Below are positions 7,064 through 15,663 of a DNA stretch of 64,000 nt, one piece after another (the first letter of the stretch is position 1; each line of letters starts with the position of its first letter). The notes beneath the pieces were generated by a model that saw nothing but the letters and a program-made list of their open reading frames with translations, made no database searches and was not told the DNA's origin. Position numbers and translations under genes: made by a program. The stretch comes from Terrimonas rubra (GTDB taxonomy: Bacteria > Bacteroidota > Bacteroidia > Chitinophagales > Chitinophagaceae), in NCBI RefSeq assembly GCF_042686025.1, contig NZ_JBHUOZ010000002.1, positions 186,001 to 250,000 on the forward strand, in the 5' to 3' direction.

Positions 7064-8086
7064 CTAAAACCTCGGACAGTTTAGTTTACGCATATTGGGA
7101 TCTACATATTTGCGGATATAGATAAGTGATATTTCCACACCGCCACGGGCATTGGATGCCGCTTTCAGTTTTGAAATATTTACATCATACGAAGCGCCGA
7201 AACGGAACTCCCCAAACTCAAGTCCCATATAAGGAATTACCGCATCGCCAAAACGGTACCAGCTACCCAGGTATACATTGGTAGGATTATCCTCATCGTT
7301 ATTTACATTTACCGATACTGCACCACCTACTGATGTATTATTGGCCTTGGCCTGCATACTATGGTTAGCGGCCAGGTGCAGGTAATTATAAGAGCTTCCC
7401 AATGGTATTTTACCACCGGCCTGTATCGTTGTACGTGGATTTAAAATAAAATTAGCGCCGTTAAAACTTTCTTTAGGGCGGTTAATATGGTACATGGAAG
7501 CACCTAAATAAAAGTTATTATACCCATCGGTACTGCCATTATAAAACACACCGGCATTCAGGTCAAAATAATGTAATGCCTGGTTACCCTGACCAACTAA
7601 AGTTTCTTCGGAAATGCCGGTAAAACCAAAGGGGGTCAGCATATCACCAAACTTCAAACGGCTTACATCTAATCTTTTATTTGTGTACATACCCTGGAAA
7701 CCCGCACCGATCTGGTGGTTAAGATTTTCGTCCAGGCTTTTATGGTAGGCAACCGATAACCCTACATGGTTTGTTACCAGTACGCCATCACCGGCTTTAT
7801 CGCTAAAGCCTATCAGGCCTACGCCAAACTGGTCACCTTCCGGAATACGGTTTTGTAAAATGCCCATATCGGCCGATACGGTATAAGTATTAAAAGCATT
7901 GCTGATAGATGGCCACTGGTTACGGTAATTGCCGGCCACCCGGATCACACCGTCAAACTTACCCGTTAATGCCGGGTTCAGTGTTAAGGGTGAAGCAAAA
8001 AACTGTGAAAAATTAGGGTCCTGTGCCTTGCTCACAACCACCATTGCTACACAGCCTAAAACAGTTAATAATATTTTCTTCATCAA
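7064..8086 (-). CDS. PorP/SprF-family type IX secretion outer-membrane protein
   Basis: The protein has 340 residues. A signal peptide ends near residue 21 (VVVSKA before QDPNFSQ). The mature N-terminus, QDPNFSQFFASPLTLNPALTG, is the signature of the PorP/SprF family: an outer-membrane barrel with an N-terminal YFNP/SPLYLNPA-like motif. Alternating strands follow throughout (for example VYLGSWYRFGDAVIPYMGLE). In gliding Bacteroidota these proteins help export or anchor type IX secretion substrates and are often encoded beside large adhesins. No such partner is adjacent here, though the lamin-tail protein at 3737 is a possible cargo. The gene is isolated, with a repeat block downstream and a GC-rich element upstream. 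Confidence 0.9.
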   Translation of the reverse strand: MMKKILLTVLGCVAMVVVSKAQDPNFSQFFASPLTLNPALTGKFDGVIRVAGNYRNQWPSISNAFNTYTVSADMGILQNRIPEGDQFGVGLIGFSDKAGDGVLVTNHVGLSVAYHKSLDENLNHQIGAGFQGMYTNKRLDVSRLKFGDMLTPFGFTGISEETLVGQGNQALHYFDLNAGVFYNGSTDGYNNFYLGASMYHINRPKESFNGANFILNPRTTIQAGGKIPLGSSYNYLHLAANHSMQAKANNTSVGGAVSVNVNNDEDNPTNVYLGSWYRFGDAVIPYMGLEFGEFRFGASYDVNISKLKAASNARGGVEISLIYIRKYVDPNMRKLNCPRF

Positions 8087-8329
8087 AGCAATAAGTTTAT
8101 CTCATTAGACAGTACTAAAGCCCCAAACGTGGCTTACGGTATTAAAACGTTGTAATACAGGCAAAATTGTAAGCCCGGGCAACGGAACGGAAAAATACAA
8201 CTTTTTAATACAGCAACATGCAAATACTGTCCCTTCTGTAAAACTTAACAAATTCCGGTTGTAAGCCGGATCACAGGCCCATCTTTGTCCATAGGGGTCA
8301 GCCTAATTAATTCATTACCAGTTTTATGG

Positions 8330-8465
8330 GCTTTCGGCTCCGGTACAAATCCCGGCTGCAGTTACGGCTGTACGCTTGTAGTGGCCGCCGCCCGCCTGGC
8401 CCCGCAATGGCCAGCTACCGCTGCCATCCGTCAGCCCCTCGGCTATAGTACGGGTACCGGCTATT
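8330..8465. other. GC-rich structured intergenic element, copy A
   Basis: This lies in the 384-base gap between the PorP-like gene and the LytTR regulator. It is much richer in G and C than its surroundings and has several inverted repeats. The outermost is CCGGTAC (8340-8346) with GTACCGG (8454-8460); an inner one is TGGCC with GGCCA around 8397-8412. Parts (TACGCTTGTAG and ACCGCTGCCATCCGTCAGCC) resemble the two conserved flanks of the element at 15664-15790. It is probably a non-coding structured repeat of Bacteroidota. The rest of the gap (8087-8329) holds only the upstream region of the PorP-like gene. Confidence 0.5.
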
Positions 8466-8470
8466 GAAAC

Positions 8471-9211
8471 CTATAATCCTAAAATTTCTTTTAAGCGGGC
8501 ATAACCGCTGCGACTTACCGGCACCCGGCCGCCATTGCGTAATAAGGCAATATGACTATCCTTTTCATAAGGCTCTATACGGGTTATTTCCTGCAGGTTC
8601 ACCATGTAGGAACGATGGCAGCGGGCAAATTCCTGTGCCGGTAATATCTGCTCAAAATGCGACATGGTTTTATTCTTTAAAAAAGCGCCGTCACGGGTAT
8701 GCACTTTTACAAAATTGTCGGCAGCTTCCAGGTAAAACACATCCTGTGTAGGAATGATCTTTATTTTGGTGCCGGTTTTTACCACTATACGCTGGCTTTG
8801 TGCCGGCGATTGAGAGGCTGCATCCAGCAGGCCGGGCATATTCAGGGCTGCACGTCCCGCCTGTTGTTCAAGCCATTTATTAACCGCTGTTGCAAAACGC
8901 TCCCGGCTAAAGGGCTTTAATAAATAATCAATGGCATTAGCCTCAAAAGCCTTAATGGCATATTCATCAAAAGCAGTGGCAAATATTACCGAAGGCTGAC
9001 TGTCCACCAGTTCCAGCATTTCAAACCCATTGATCTTGGGCATCTGTACATCTAAAAAAATCAGCTCAGGCTCATGCTCCTGTATCGCTTTTACTCCTTC
9101 AAAACCATCGCCGCAGGTGGCTACTACCTGTAATTGCGGAAAATCCTTTATAAACTCTTCCACTATACTGCGGGCCAATGGCTCATCATCAATTATTACA
9201 ACTTTATGCAT
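8471..9211 (-). CDS. LytTR-family response regulator
   Basis: The protein has 246 residues. A receiver domain (about 1-120) has acidic residues DDE at 8-10, phospho-acceptor D54 in IFLDVQMPKINGF and K99 in LLKPF. It is followed by a LytTR DNA-binding domain from about residue 140 (RIVVKTGTKIKIIPTQDVFY, ARCHRSYMVNLQEI, VPVSRSGYARLKEIL). It is the last gene of a minus-strand operon with the histidine kinase 22 bases upstream, so the two form a two-component system. LytTR regulators bind direct repeats in promoters. The upstream LiaF-like gene suggests envelope-stress signalling (inference). Confidence 0.95.
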   Translation of the reverse strand: MHKVVIIDDEPLARSIVEEFIKDFPQLQVVATCGDGFEGVKAIQEHEPELIFLDVQMPKINGFEMLELVDSQPSVIFATAFDEYAIKAFEANAIDYLLKPFSRERFATAVNKWLEQQAGRAALNMPGLLDAASQSPAQSQRIVVKTGTKIKIIPTQDVFYLEAADNFVKVHTRDGAFLKNKTMSHFEQILPAQEFARCHRSYMVNLQEITRIEPYEKDSHIALLRNGGRVPVSRSGYARLKEILGL

Positions 9212-9233
9212 GGTTAAATATACTATTTAGTCT

Positions 9234-10286
9234 TTATGCTATATCAGGTTGAATTTGTGGTATGGTTACCTGCGTGGTAAAAACATGGTTGCTGCCTCCC
9301 GCCGTTAACAGGTCGTTACGGCCAAATAACAGGTATAAACGCCGTTGTACCGATGATAAACCAAAGCCGGTTCCCTTACGGGGCGATGATGTATCAGGGT
9401 CGTACGGGTTTTGGATGGTTATCTGTAGTTGTCCGTCTACGGCTGCTGCCTTCAATACTATATCGGCCGGCCCTAGGGTATCATACAAGCCAAATTTTAT
9501 AGCATTCTCTACCAGGGGTTGTAATATCAGGGCCGGTAGTCTCAGTTCACGGGTGGTATCATCACATTCAATAGTAGTTACCAGGCGGTTGCCAAAACGT
9601 ACTTTCTCAATATTCAGGTAGCGGCCTAAATGATCCAGCTCTTCCTGCAGGCTTATCCATTTATTTTCGCTGCTGCTTACATTATTACGTAAAAAAGCCG
9701 ACAGCTGTAATACCATATCCCTGGCCTCATTGGGGTTAATACTGATAAGCGCATTAATGGAGTTAAGGCTGTTAAATAAAAAATGCGGTTGTAACTGCTG
9801 GCGCAGCTTATACAATTCGGCATCCCGCGAAAGTTTCTCCGCATCTTTTTTCCGCTGTTCATTCTGTTCCTGCTCCTGCAAACCATACCATATAATACCC
9901 AGCATGGCGGCTATGATCAAAACCAGGAAGCCAATACTGCCGCGTATGATCAGCGAGTGCTGTAAAAAACTGCTATAGCCCTCTACCTCCTCTAAAAAAA
10001 AGTTCAGTACAAAGCGGTTAAAATATACCCATATAATGCTCAGCACTATACAAAGTATGATCATATTGCTGTAACGGCTGGCCCCGGCATTATAGTAGCG
10101 CAGCATGCCAATGATCAGTACACAGGCCCACAATAACAAAAAATTGCTGATCAGGCTGTCAATTACCGCTGTTTTCAGGGGCAGGTTAAACCAATAAAGT
10201 ATCAGTGCCTGGTCGGCAATTAATACCAGCCAGCAAATACCCAATATGAGCAAAAGTCTGCGTACCGAAAATAAGCTTACCCGCAT
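9234..10286 (-). CDS. LytS/YehU-type sensor histidine kinase
   Basis: The protein has 350 residues. Four membrane segments are visible (about 10-31, 42-61, 74-95 and 112-134), followed by a short coiled coil. The His-kinase domain has H168 in LRQQLQPHFLFNSLNSINAL, the hallmark of the LytS/YehU family (PF06580). The ATP-binding lid region has N261 in QPLVENAIKFGL and a glycine box GTGFGLSSVQRRL. There is no extracellular sensor domain, so sensing is likely within the membrane. It lies 10 bases from the DUF4288 gene upstream and 22 bases from its LytTR partner downstream. Confidence 0.95.
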   Translation of the reverse strand: MRVSLFSVRRLLLILGICWLVLIADQALILYWFNLPLKTAVIDSLISNFLLLWACVLIIGMLRYYNAGASRYSNMIILCIVLSIIWVYFNRFVLNFFLEEVEGYSSFLQHSLIIRGSIGFLVLIIAAMLGIIWYGLQEQEQNEQRKKDAEKLSRDAELYKLRQQLQPHFLFNSLNSINALISINPNEARDMVLQLSAFLRNNVSSSENKWISLQEELDHLGRYLNIEKVRFGNRLVTTIECDDTTRELRLPALILQPLVENAIKFGLYDTLGPADIVLKAAAVDGQLQITIQNPYDPDTSSPRKGTGFGLSSVQRRLYLLFGRNDLLTAGGSNHVFTTQVTIPQIQPDIA

Positions 10287-10296
10287 ACGCTAATAT

Positions 10297-10644
10297 TTAC
10301 AGGGGTAAATTAATGGTATCCGTTAACTGGCTATGCCTGCGTTGCAGGGTCAGCATATAGGCTTCGGCATTGTCATGTTCTTCAATGCGGGTGTATAACT
10401 CTATACCATCATTCAGGTGCTGCAAAGGCTTTAATTCGGTAACATTTAAAAACTGCCACTGTACCAGCTGCAGTTGCTGGTTGTAAAAAAAATCTTCGCT
10501 CTTGCGGCCTATCTCGGTAGCTTTTTGTAAGGCCTTGCTGATATGGGTAGCTTGTATTAAACGCAGTTGTTCTTCAAACTGTGCCATATGGTTACCGGCG
10601 CCGGTAATAATACGGTAAACAATTTTTGCCATAAACCATTCCAT
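10297..10644 (-). CDS. DUF4288-like protein
   Basis: This 115-residue soluble protein has the order expected of DUF4288: WFMAKIVYRI, then FEEQLRLIQATHISKALQKA, EIGRKSEDFF, VQWQFLNVTELKPL and DGIELYTRIEE. The function of this family is not known. It sits in an operon between the LiaF-like gene and the sensor kinase, so a role in the same signalling pathway is plausible. An alternative start is the Met at residue 5, 12 bases downstream. Confidence 0.75.
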   Translation of the reverse strand: MEWFMAKIVYRIITGAGNHMAQFEEQLRLIQATHISKALQKATEIGRKSEDFFYNQQLQLVQWQFLNVTELKPLQHLNDGIELYTRIEEHDNAEAYMLTLQRRHSQLTDTINLPL

Positions 10645-10688
10645 AATGTTAGTTTTTAGGGTTTATAAAAAAATTAAAAGCTACCGGT

Positions 10689-11489
10689 TTAGTAGCTTTT
10701 AATTTCTATACCGCCAAACAGCACGGTACCTTTTATAATTAATGTTTTACGGGGCAGTTCGCTGGCTATGGCCATTTTACGTTTATCGGATATACCACCA
10801 AAAATAGTTACCGCTTCCGATCGTATAAGCCAGTTGGAAGGAATGATAAGCGTAGCGCCACCAAAAATGGCTGTTACTTCCAGTACACATTTTCCCTGTA
10901 TATCAGCCTGTGTCAGATCAACCTCTGAACCGCCGAACACATTGGTTATTTCACCCCCCCTGAAGTTTTTGGATAGTACATTTTTTTTATCACTGCCGAA
11001 TATGGAAGTGCTGTCCACATAATCATCTTCCGTTTCCACATAAGGGGTTCCGTCTGATAAAGGAATATCACCCCATTCGGTCTGACGTTCATCCTCCTCC
11101 TTTAGTGATTGCCGTTTTTTTTTACCGCCGGCCTGTGTAATAAAGTACACACCCACCAGTATCATAATTATCGGCCATACACTGAATTGTAAGTTATACG
11201 CCCTTAACACATCCTTGGATAAAAAGATGGAGCCGATGGCAATCAGTATGATCCATGCAGAACCTTTAAAGTTTTCTTTAAAGCCAATAAATAAACCTAT
11301 ACCTATCAGTATCCATTCCCAGGTAAAGATCCAGCGGGGAAAGTGTATATCAAAATTGGCCTTTATCAATGAAAAAACACCGAAGATCAGTAAAAACACA
11401 CCCAACCATACATGGTTGCCCATATTGTGACGATTGTTACGCCTTTCCCTGCGTCTATCTCTCAGCGATTGATTACTATATTCGTTCAT
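10689..11489 (-). CDS. LiaF-like / cell wall-active antibiotic response membrane protein
   Basis: The protein has 266 residues. A basic N-terminus (RDRRRERRNNRHN) is followed by about four membrane segments (residues 28-45, 53-70, 75-91 and 103-120). A linker leads to a C-terminal cytoplasmic beta-rich domain with the repeated pattern NVFGGSEVDL, AIFGGATLIIP and TIFGGISDKR. This is typical of the LiaF-type domain, which in Firmicutes keeps the LiaS kinase inactive. It is the first gene of the operon ending in a LytS-type kinase and a LytTR regulator, so it may modulate that kinase (inference). A promoter lies just upstream. Confidence 0.85.
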   Translation of the reverse strand: MNEYSNQSLRDRRRERRNNRHNMGNHVWLGVFLLIFGVFSLIKANFDIHFPRWIFTWEWILIGIGLFIGFKENFKGSAWIILIAIGSIFLSKDVLRAYNLQFSVWPIIMILVGVYFITQAGGKKKRQSLKEEDERQTEWGDIPLSDGTPYVETEDDYVDSTSIFGSDKKNVLSKNFRGGEITNVFGGSEVDLTQADIQGKCVLEVTAIFGGATLIIPSNWLIRSEAVTIFGGISDKRKMAIASELPRKTLIIKGTVLFGGIEIKSY

Positions 11490-11506
11490 AACCTGTAAAT
11501 TTTAAC

Positions 11507-11537
11507 CGAAAGTACTATGCCCTAACCTGTTAAGCAA
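11507..11537 (-). promoter_or_regulatory. Promoter of the LiaF-like/DUF4288/kinase/regulator operon
   Basis: On the minus strand TTG (11537-11535) is followed after 20 bases by TACTTTCG (11514-11507), one mismatch from the Bacteroidota -7 consensus TANNTTTG. It ends 17 bases before the ATG of the LiaF-like gene. Confidence 0.5.
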
Positions 11538-11554
11538 CACCCTAATGCCTTATA

Positions 11555-11632
11555 TACCCGAAAAAAGGGTAAACGGGAATTATTTAAGGGCGAATGACGA
11601 AAGCCCTGTACACTGGCGGGTAAACAACCCGC
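11555..11632. other. Three consecutive small stem-loops upstream of the LiaF-like operon
   Basis: TACCC/GGGTA (11555-11571), AGGGC/GCCCT (11587-11607) and GCGGGT/ACCCGC (11616-11632) follow each other between the adenine deaminase stop and the LiaF-operon promoter. None is followed by a T run in either direction, so they are not ordinary terminators. They could be 3' UTR structures of the ade transcript or binding sites. Confidence 0.35.
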
Positions 11633-11666
11633 TATCCGCTTCAAAAAATGTTGATGGTCATTATCC

Positions 11667-13346
11667 TTATGCAGTAATAAAACTAAAGCTGTCGCCATCA
11701 AACAGGCCCAGGTCGCTCAGTTTTATATGCGGTATTACCAGTAAGGCCATAAATGATAAGGTCATAAAGGGTGAGGTAAGGGTACTGCCAGCCGCTTTAG
11801 CGGCTTTATCAATAGCCGCATACTGATGCCCCACTTCATACCCATCCCGTATGCTCATCAGGCCGGCAACGGGTAAAGGCACTTCCATTGTGATCGCTGC
11901 TGTGTTTCCGGTAGCAGGTACATACAGGCTAATACCGCCTTGCTGTGCTATTACCATATTAATGGCTTTTACCAGGCTTTCATCATCTACACCCACGGCC
12001 ACTATATTATGACTGTCGTGAGCAACAGAAGAAGCAATGGCACCGTTTTTTAAACCGAAGTTTTTAATAAAGGCGCCGGTTACCGTGGCTTCGTTATAGC
12101 GATTCACTACTACAATTTTCAACATATCGCGGTCAGTATCGCTTACATACTGCCCGTTAAGGATAACAGGTGGTAATAAAATTTTATTGGTAATTAACTG
12201 CCCGTCCAGTGCTTCTATTACCGGTATATCGGCCGGAGCCGTGGTATCTTCCTTTACCCGGTATACCCGGCTGATATCATCCACGGTTTTGGGCCGGCAA
12301 TTAAAATTGTTGATGGGCTTAACTGTAGCCGGCGAGCCGGTATTGATCAGGCTCTGGTTACCGTTGGCCACCAGCTCACCATTGATATAGGTTTGCAATA
12401 CTTTAAAATGCTCCAGGTTCTCCACCACTATAAAATCAGCATCATCGCCGGGCTGTAACAAACCCACATCCATTTTATAATGTTTTACCGGGTTAATACA
12501 GGCGGCTTTTAATACCTTAAACACATCAATGCCTTTTGCAACAGCCCTGGCGCATAACTCGTTAATATGGCCCAGCATTAAACTATCCGGGTGTTTATCA
12601 TCACTGCAAAACATCATATTGTCCGCATGATCGTGCATCAGCGGTATCAACGCATCAAAGTTCTTGGCGGCACTGCCTTCGCGTATCAGTATCTTCATGC
12701 CATGCTGCAGTTTATCCATGGCCTCATCGGCAGTAAAACATTCATGATCGGTTGAGATGCCGGCAGCAATATATTGCCTGGCCGTATCGCCTCTTAAACC
12801 CGGTGCATGGCCATCCACCGGTTTACCGAGCTCCTGTGCGGCTTTTATTTTTGCCATTACTTCCGCATCGCCATGTAATACACCGGGAAAGTTCATCATT
12901 TCACTCAGGTATTTAATTTCATCGCGGGCCAGCAGTTGTTTTACGGCAACCGCATCGATAGTAGCCCCTGCCGTTTCAAAAGTGGTGGCCGGTACGCAGC
13001 TGGGCGCACCAAAATTAAATTTAAAATTAACGGTATTGCCATTGTCGATCATAAAGTCAACACCCGCCACACCGCAAACATTGGCTATTTCATGCGGATC
13101 GCTGATAGTGCCCACCGTACCATGTACCACGGCCAGCCGGGCAAATTCGGCGGGTACCAGCATTGAGCTTTCAATATGTACATGACTGTCAATAAAGCCC
13201 GGTAAAATATAGCCCTGTTTATCACCCGGCAAACTGGTTAACGTTTCAATGCTCTTTATTTTTCCATCCTGTACCACTACCATGGCAGGATAAATTTTTT
13301 GTTGCGGAATATCTACCAGCTGGCCGGTTACCGTAAAAGAAGTCAT
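11667..13346 (-). CDS. ade: Adenine deaminase
   Basis: The protein has 559 residues, close to the usual length of the family. It hydrolyses adenine to hypoxanthine and ammonia for purine salvage, using a binuclear metal site. The amidohydrolase start is visible (YILPGFIDSHVHIESSML, metal ligands H55 and H57). It is followed by GTVGTISDPHEIANVCG, GHAPGLRG, STDHECFTADEA and the C-terminal adenine deaminase region (LKNGAIASSVAHDSHNIVAVG, DGYEVGHQYAAI). It is transcribed alone on the minus strand. The next gene is divergent, so its promoter lies in 13347-13460. Confidence 0.95.
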   Translation of the reverse strand: MTSFTVTGQLVDIPQQKIYPAMVVVQDGKIKSIETLTSLPGDKQGYILPGFIDSHVHIESSMLVPAEFARLAVVHGTVGTISDPHEIANVCGVAGVDFMIDNGNTVNFKFNFGAPSCVPATTFETAGATIDAVAVKQLLARDEIKYLSEMMNFPGVLHGDAEVMAKIKAAQELGKPVDGHAPGLRGDTARQYIAAGISTDHECFTADEAMDKLQHGMKILIREGSAAKNFDALIPLMHDHADNMMFCSDDKHPDSLMLGHINELCARAVAKGIDVFKVLKAACINPVKHYKMDVGLLQPGDDADFIVVENLEHFKVLQTYINGELVANGNQSLINTGSPATVKPINNFNCRPKTVDDISRVYRVKEDTTAPADIPVIEALDGQLITNKILLPPVILNGQYVSDTDRDMLKIVVVNRYNEATVTGAFIKNFGLKNGAIASSVAHDSHNIVAVGVDDESLVKAINMVIAQQGGISLYVPATGNTAAITMEVPLPVAGLMSIRDGYEVGHQYAAIDKAAKAAGSTLTSPFMTLSFMALLVIPHIKLSDLGLFDGDSFSFITA

Positions 13347-13460
13347 GTTATATATTTTACCTGTTGAATCATGCTAAGGTAAAACAGTAGCACTAATATC
13401 ATCCGGCTAATTTTTTTAAACAACAGGGAGCGTTTAACTTTAAACTAAAACGCATACCAA

Positions 13461-14300
13461 TTGAACCCTGAACAAAATATACCGGTTGATGCCAGGATGC
13501 TGTTACCACAGATTGATCATTTATTTATACAGCTGTTAAAAGAATTGTCACCTGAAGACTGGCAACGGCCTACTGTTGCCCGTTTATGGAAAGTGAAAGA
13601 TGTGGTGGGGCATTTATTAGATGGCAATATAAGGGCACTCTCCATGTTGCGTGACGGGTATTTTGGCGAGAGCCCTTCGGACACCACTTATAAAGGTCTT
13701 GTAAATTACCTGAACGGCCTGAATGCCGACTGGGTAAAAGCCATGAAAAGAGTAAGCCCTTCGATGCTGATCATTCTGCACGAAATAACCGGCCCGCTTT
13801 ATTGTAATTATTATGCCGGGCTTGATCCCTTTGCACCTTCGCCCTTTGCCGTTAGCTGGGCAGGCGATACGGAAAGTCCCAACTGGAAACATATTGCACG
13901 CGAATACACCGAAAAGTTTTTACACCAGCAGCAGATACGTGATGCCGTAAATAAACCCGGCTTAATGAACAGTACTTATTATACGCCCTTCATTCATATT
14001 TTTATGCTGGCATTACCGCACCAGTTTAAAGAAGTAAATGCCCCTGTTGATACGGTTGTAAAACTAACTATACCTGAAGATATTGGTGGCAGCTGGCAGA
14101 TCATTAAGCGTGCTGATGCCTGGGAGGTTTATACGGGCAATGATATAACACCAGCCACTACCGTGAGCATACCGGCAGCTATAAGCTGGCCCCTGTTCTC
14201 CAAAAGCATACGGCCCGATGCAATAATGGAAAAGATAAATATTGAAGGTAACCGCATACTGGGCGAACATGCTTTACACATGGTTGCTGTTATGGCTTAA
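13461..14300 (+). CDS. DinB / maleylpyruvate-isomerase N-terminal-like protein
   Basis: The protein has 279 residues with a TTG start; an in-frame ATG lies at 13497. The N-terminal part (MLLPQIDHLFIQLLKELSPEDW, VKDVVGHLLDGNIRALSMLRDG) fits the DinB four-helix fold, and H in VVGHLLDG is a typical metal-ligand position. The C-terminal part (FTLP-like segments near 230-279) has no recognised family. DinB-fold proteins are metal-dependent enzymes or thiol transferases of often unknown substrate. The next gene begins 22 bases after the stop, suggesting co-transcription. Confidence 0.75.
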   Translation: MNPEQNIPVDARMLLPQIDHLFIQLLKELSPEDWQRPTVARLWKVKDVVGHLLDGNIRALSMLRDGYFGESPSDTTYKGLVNYLNGLNADWVKAMKRVSPSMLIILHEITGPLYCNYYAGLDPFAPSPFAVSWAGDTESPNWKHIAREYTEKFLHQQQIRDAVNKPGLMNSTYYTPFIHIFMLALPHQFKEVNAPVDTVVKLTIPEDIGGSWQIIKRADAWEVYTGNDITPATTVSIPAAISWPLFSKSIRPDAIMEKINIEGNRILGEHALHMVAVMA

Positions 14301-14322
14301 TGAAAAAATAAAAACCGGGAAC

Positions 14323-14985
14323 ATGTCCACTGAGAAAACAAATAACAACCGTATGGTTATTTCTTTTTTAACCATTCGTAAGGCCATTGGTTTTATGGGC
14401 ATTTTTTTGCCGGCCGCTTTACTGGCCGCCACATTTTTAGTGGGGCAATGCTCCCGTATACAGGACTCCATCAGTCATTATTATTTTACCATTGCCGGCG
14501 ACATATTTGTGGGGGTATTATGTGCGGTGGCGTTGTTCTTAATTGCCTATAAAGGTTATGACCGTAACGATAATACCTGGACCACCATTGCCGGCGTAGC
14601 AGCTATACTGGTAGCGCTTTATCCTACCACACAAAACGATGATGCGGTTTGCAGCGTGGTACATTTAACGGACAACAAAGCCAGGGTATGGGTGCACTAT
14701 ACTGCGGCAGCTATTTTCTTTTTAAGCCTGTCCTTTATTTCTTTTTTCCTTTTTACCAAAAGCAGGGGCCAAAAAACACCCGAGAAGCTGGCCCGTAATA
14801 AAATATACCGCAGCTGCGCCGTTATTATGGTGGCTTGTATTATACTGGTATTTATAGCCACCCGCGACAGTATTGCGCAAGATGCCGATGCCATTCATGC
14901 CGTTTTCTGGCTCGAATGGATCGCTTTACTGGCCTTTGGTACTTCCTGGCTGGTAAAGGGCGAATTACTGCTCAGTGATGAATGA
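14323..14985 (+). CDS. Polytopic membrane protein of unknown function
   Basis: This 220-residue protein counts from the ATG at 14323. A longer frame from a TTG at 14242 would overlap the previous gene by 59 bases and is unlikely. Six hydrophobic segments are visible (about 24-42, 57-78, 88-105, 125-145, 163-180 and 193-212). The loop DSISHYYFTIAGDIFVG between the first two is a distinctive feature, with a conserved-looking acidic/histidine cluster. I do not recognise a family with certainty; DUF998-like four-to-six-helix proteins are similar in layout. It is probably co-transcribed with the DinB-like gene. Confidence 0.7.
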   Translation: MSTEKTNNNRMVISFLTIRKAIGFMGIFLPAALLAATFLVGQCSRIQDSISHYYFTIAGDIFVGVLCAVALFLIAYKGYDRNDNTWTTIAGVAAILVALYPTTQNDDAVCSVVHLTDNKARVWVHYTAAAIFFLSLSFISFFLFTKSRGQKTPEKLARNKIYRSCAVIMVACIILVFIATRDSIAQDADAIHAVFWLEWIALLAFGTSWLVKGELLLSDE

Positions 14986-15043
14986 AGGAAGTAAATACGA
15001 CCCTCCTACGACGAAATATGTTGCTTTTTTACAATATTATGGC

Positions 15044-15071
15044 TTGCAGTTGCAACCAATTGTTAACTTTG
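15044..15071 (+). promoter_or_regulatory. Promoter of the DUF4920-like gene
   Basis: TTG (15044-15046), 17 bases, TAACTTTG (15064-15071): a good match to the Bacteroidota consensus, 21 bases before the ATG at 15093. It supports this downstream start over the earlier in-frame codons. Confidence 0.6.
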
Positions 15072-15092
15072 CAGTCTTTAGAAAACGAAAAC

Positions 15093-15572
15093 ATGATTAT
15101 GAAAAAATTATTATTAGCTGCCGCCATTGCTTTTGCCAGCACAGCTGCTATTGCTCAACCGCCTGCAGGCGATGCCAAACCAGGTGATGTATATGGTGAA
15201 ATTAAATCCATTAACGGCGCTATTGATATTGCCCAGATACCGGCCAAGCTGGCTAAACAGGAATCCATTGATACAAAAGTTACCGCTACTGTACTGGACG
15301 TTTGTCCTAAAAAAGGTTGCTGGTTAAAATTAGCGGTAAATGATACCACTACTGCTTTTGTAAAAATGAAAGATTATGCATTTTTTACTCCTTTAGCATT
15401 AAAAGGTAAAACCATTGTATTGGATGGTAAAGCATTTATTAAAACAACTTCGGTTGCCGAGTTAAAGCACTATGCTGAAGATGCTAAAAAATCGCAGGCA
15501 GAAATTGACGCCATTACACAACCTGAAAAAGAGATCCGTTTTACTGCAACGGGTATCCAGGTAGTAAAATAA
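15093..15572 (+). CDS. Secreted DUF4920-like protein
   Basis: The protein has 159 residues from the ATG at 15093. A frame opening at 14982 would add 37 residues without a signal peptide and would span the promoter. MIMKKLLLAAAIAFASTAAIAQ is a clear signal peptide, so the protein is periplasmic. The mature part holds VLDVCPKKGCWLKL, with two cysteines, as in DUF4920, a small beta-barrel-like domain of unknown function found in Bacteroidota. The cysteines could bind metal or form a disulfide. A strong terminator follows, so it is a single-gene unit. Confidence 0.75.
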   Translation: MIMKKLLLAAAIAFASTAAIAQPPAGDAKPGDVYGEIKSINGAIDIAQIPAKLAKQESIDTKVTATVLDVCPKKGCWLKLAVNDTTTAFVKMKDYAFFTPLALKGKTIVLDGKAFIKTTSVAELKHYAEDAKKSQAEIDAITQPEKEIRFTATGIQVVK

Positions 15573-15590
15573 TTTTGCTGTAAGGCAAAT

Positions 15591-15624
15591 AAAAAAAGCT
15601 GTCCGGTTGGACAGCTTTTTTTAT
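15591..15624. terminator. Bidirectional intrinsic terminator
   Basis: AGCTGTCC (15597-15604) and GGACAGCT (15609-15616) form a perfect stem flanked by seven A on the left and seven T on the right. It can stop the plus-strand gene ending at 15572 and, less directly, minus-strand transcripts from purF. Confidence 0.8.
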
Positions 15625-15663
15625 TTGTTATGCTGTATGCTATTCATATAAATGTATATAACT

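Noticed and set aside
8285..8467. 60-codon plus-strand ORF in the GC-rich block
   Set aside because: Low-complexity Ala/Pro/Gly-rich product with no family; the block is better explained as structured non-coding DNA.
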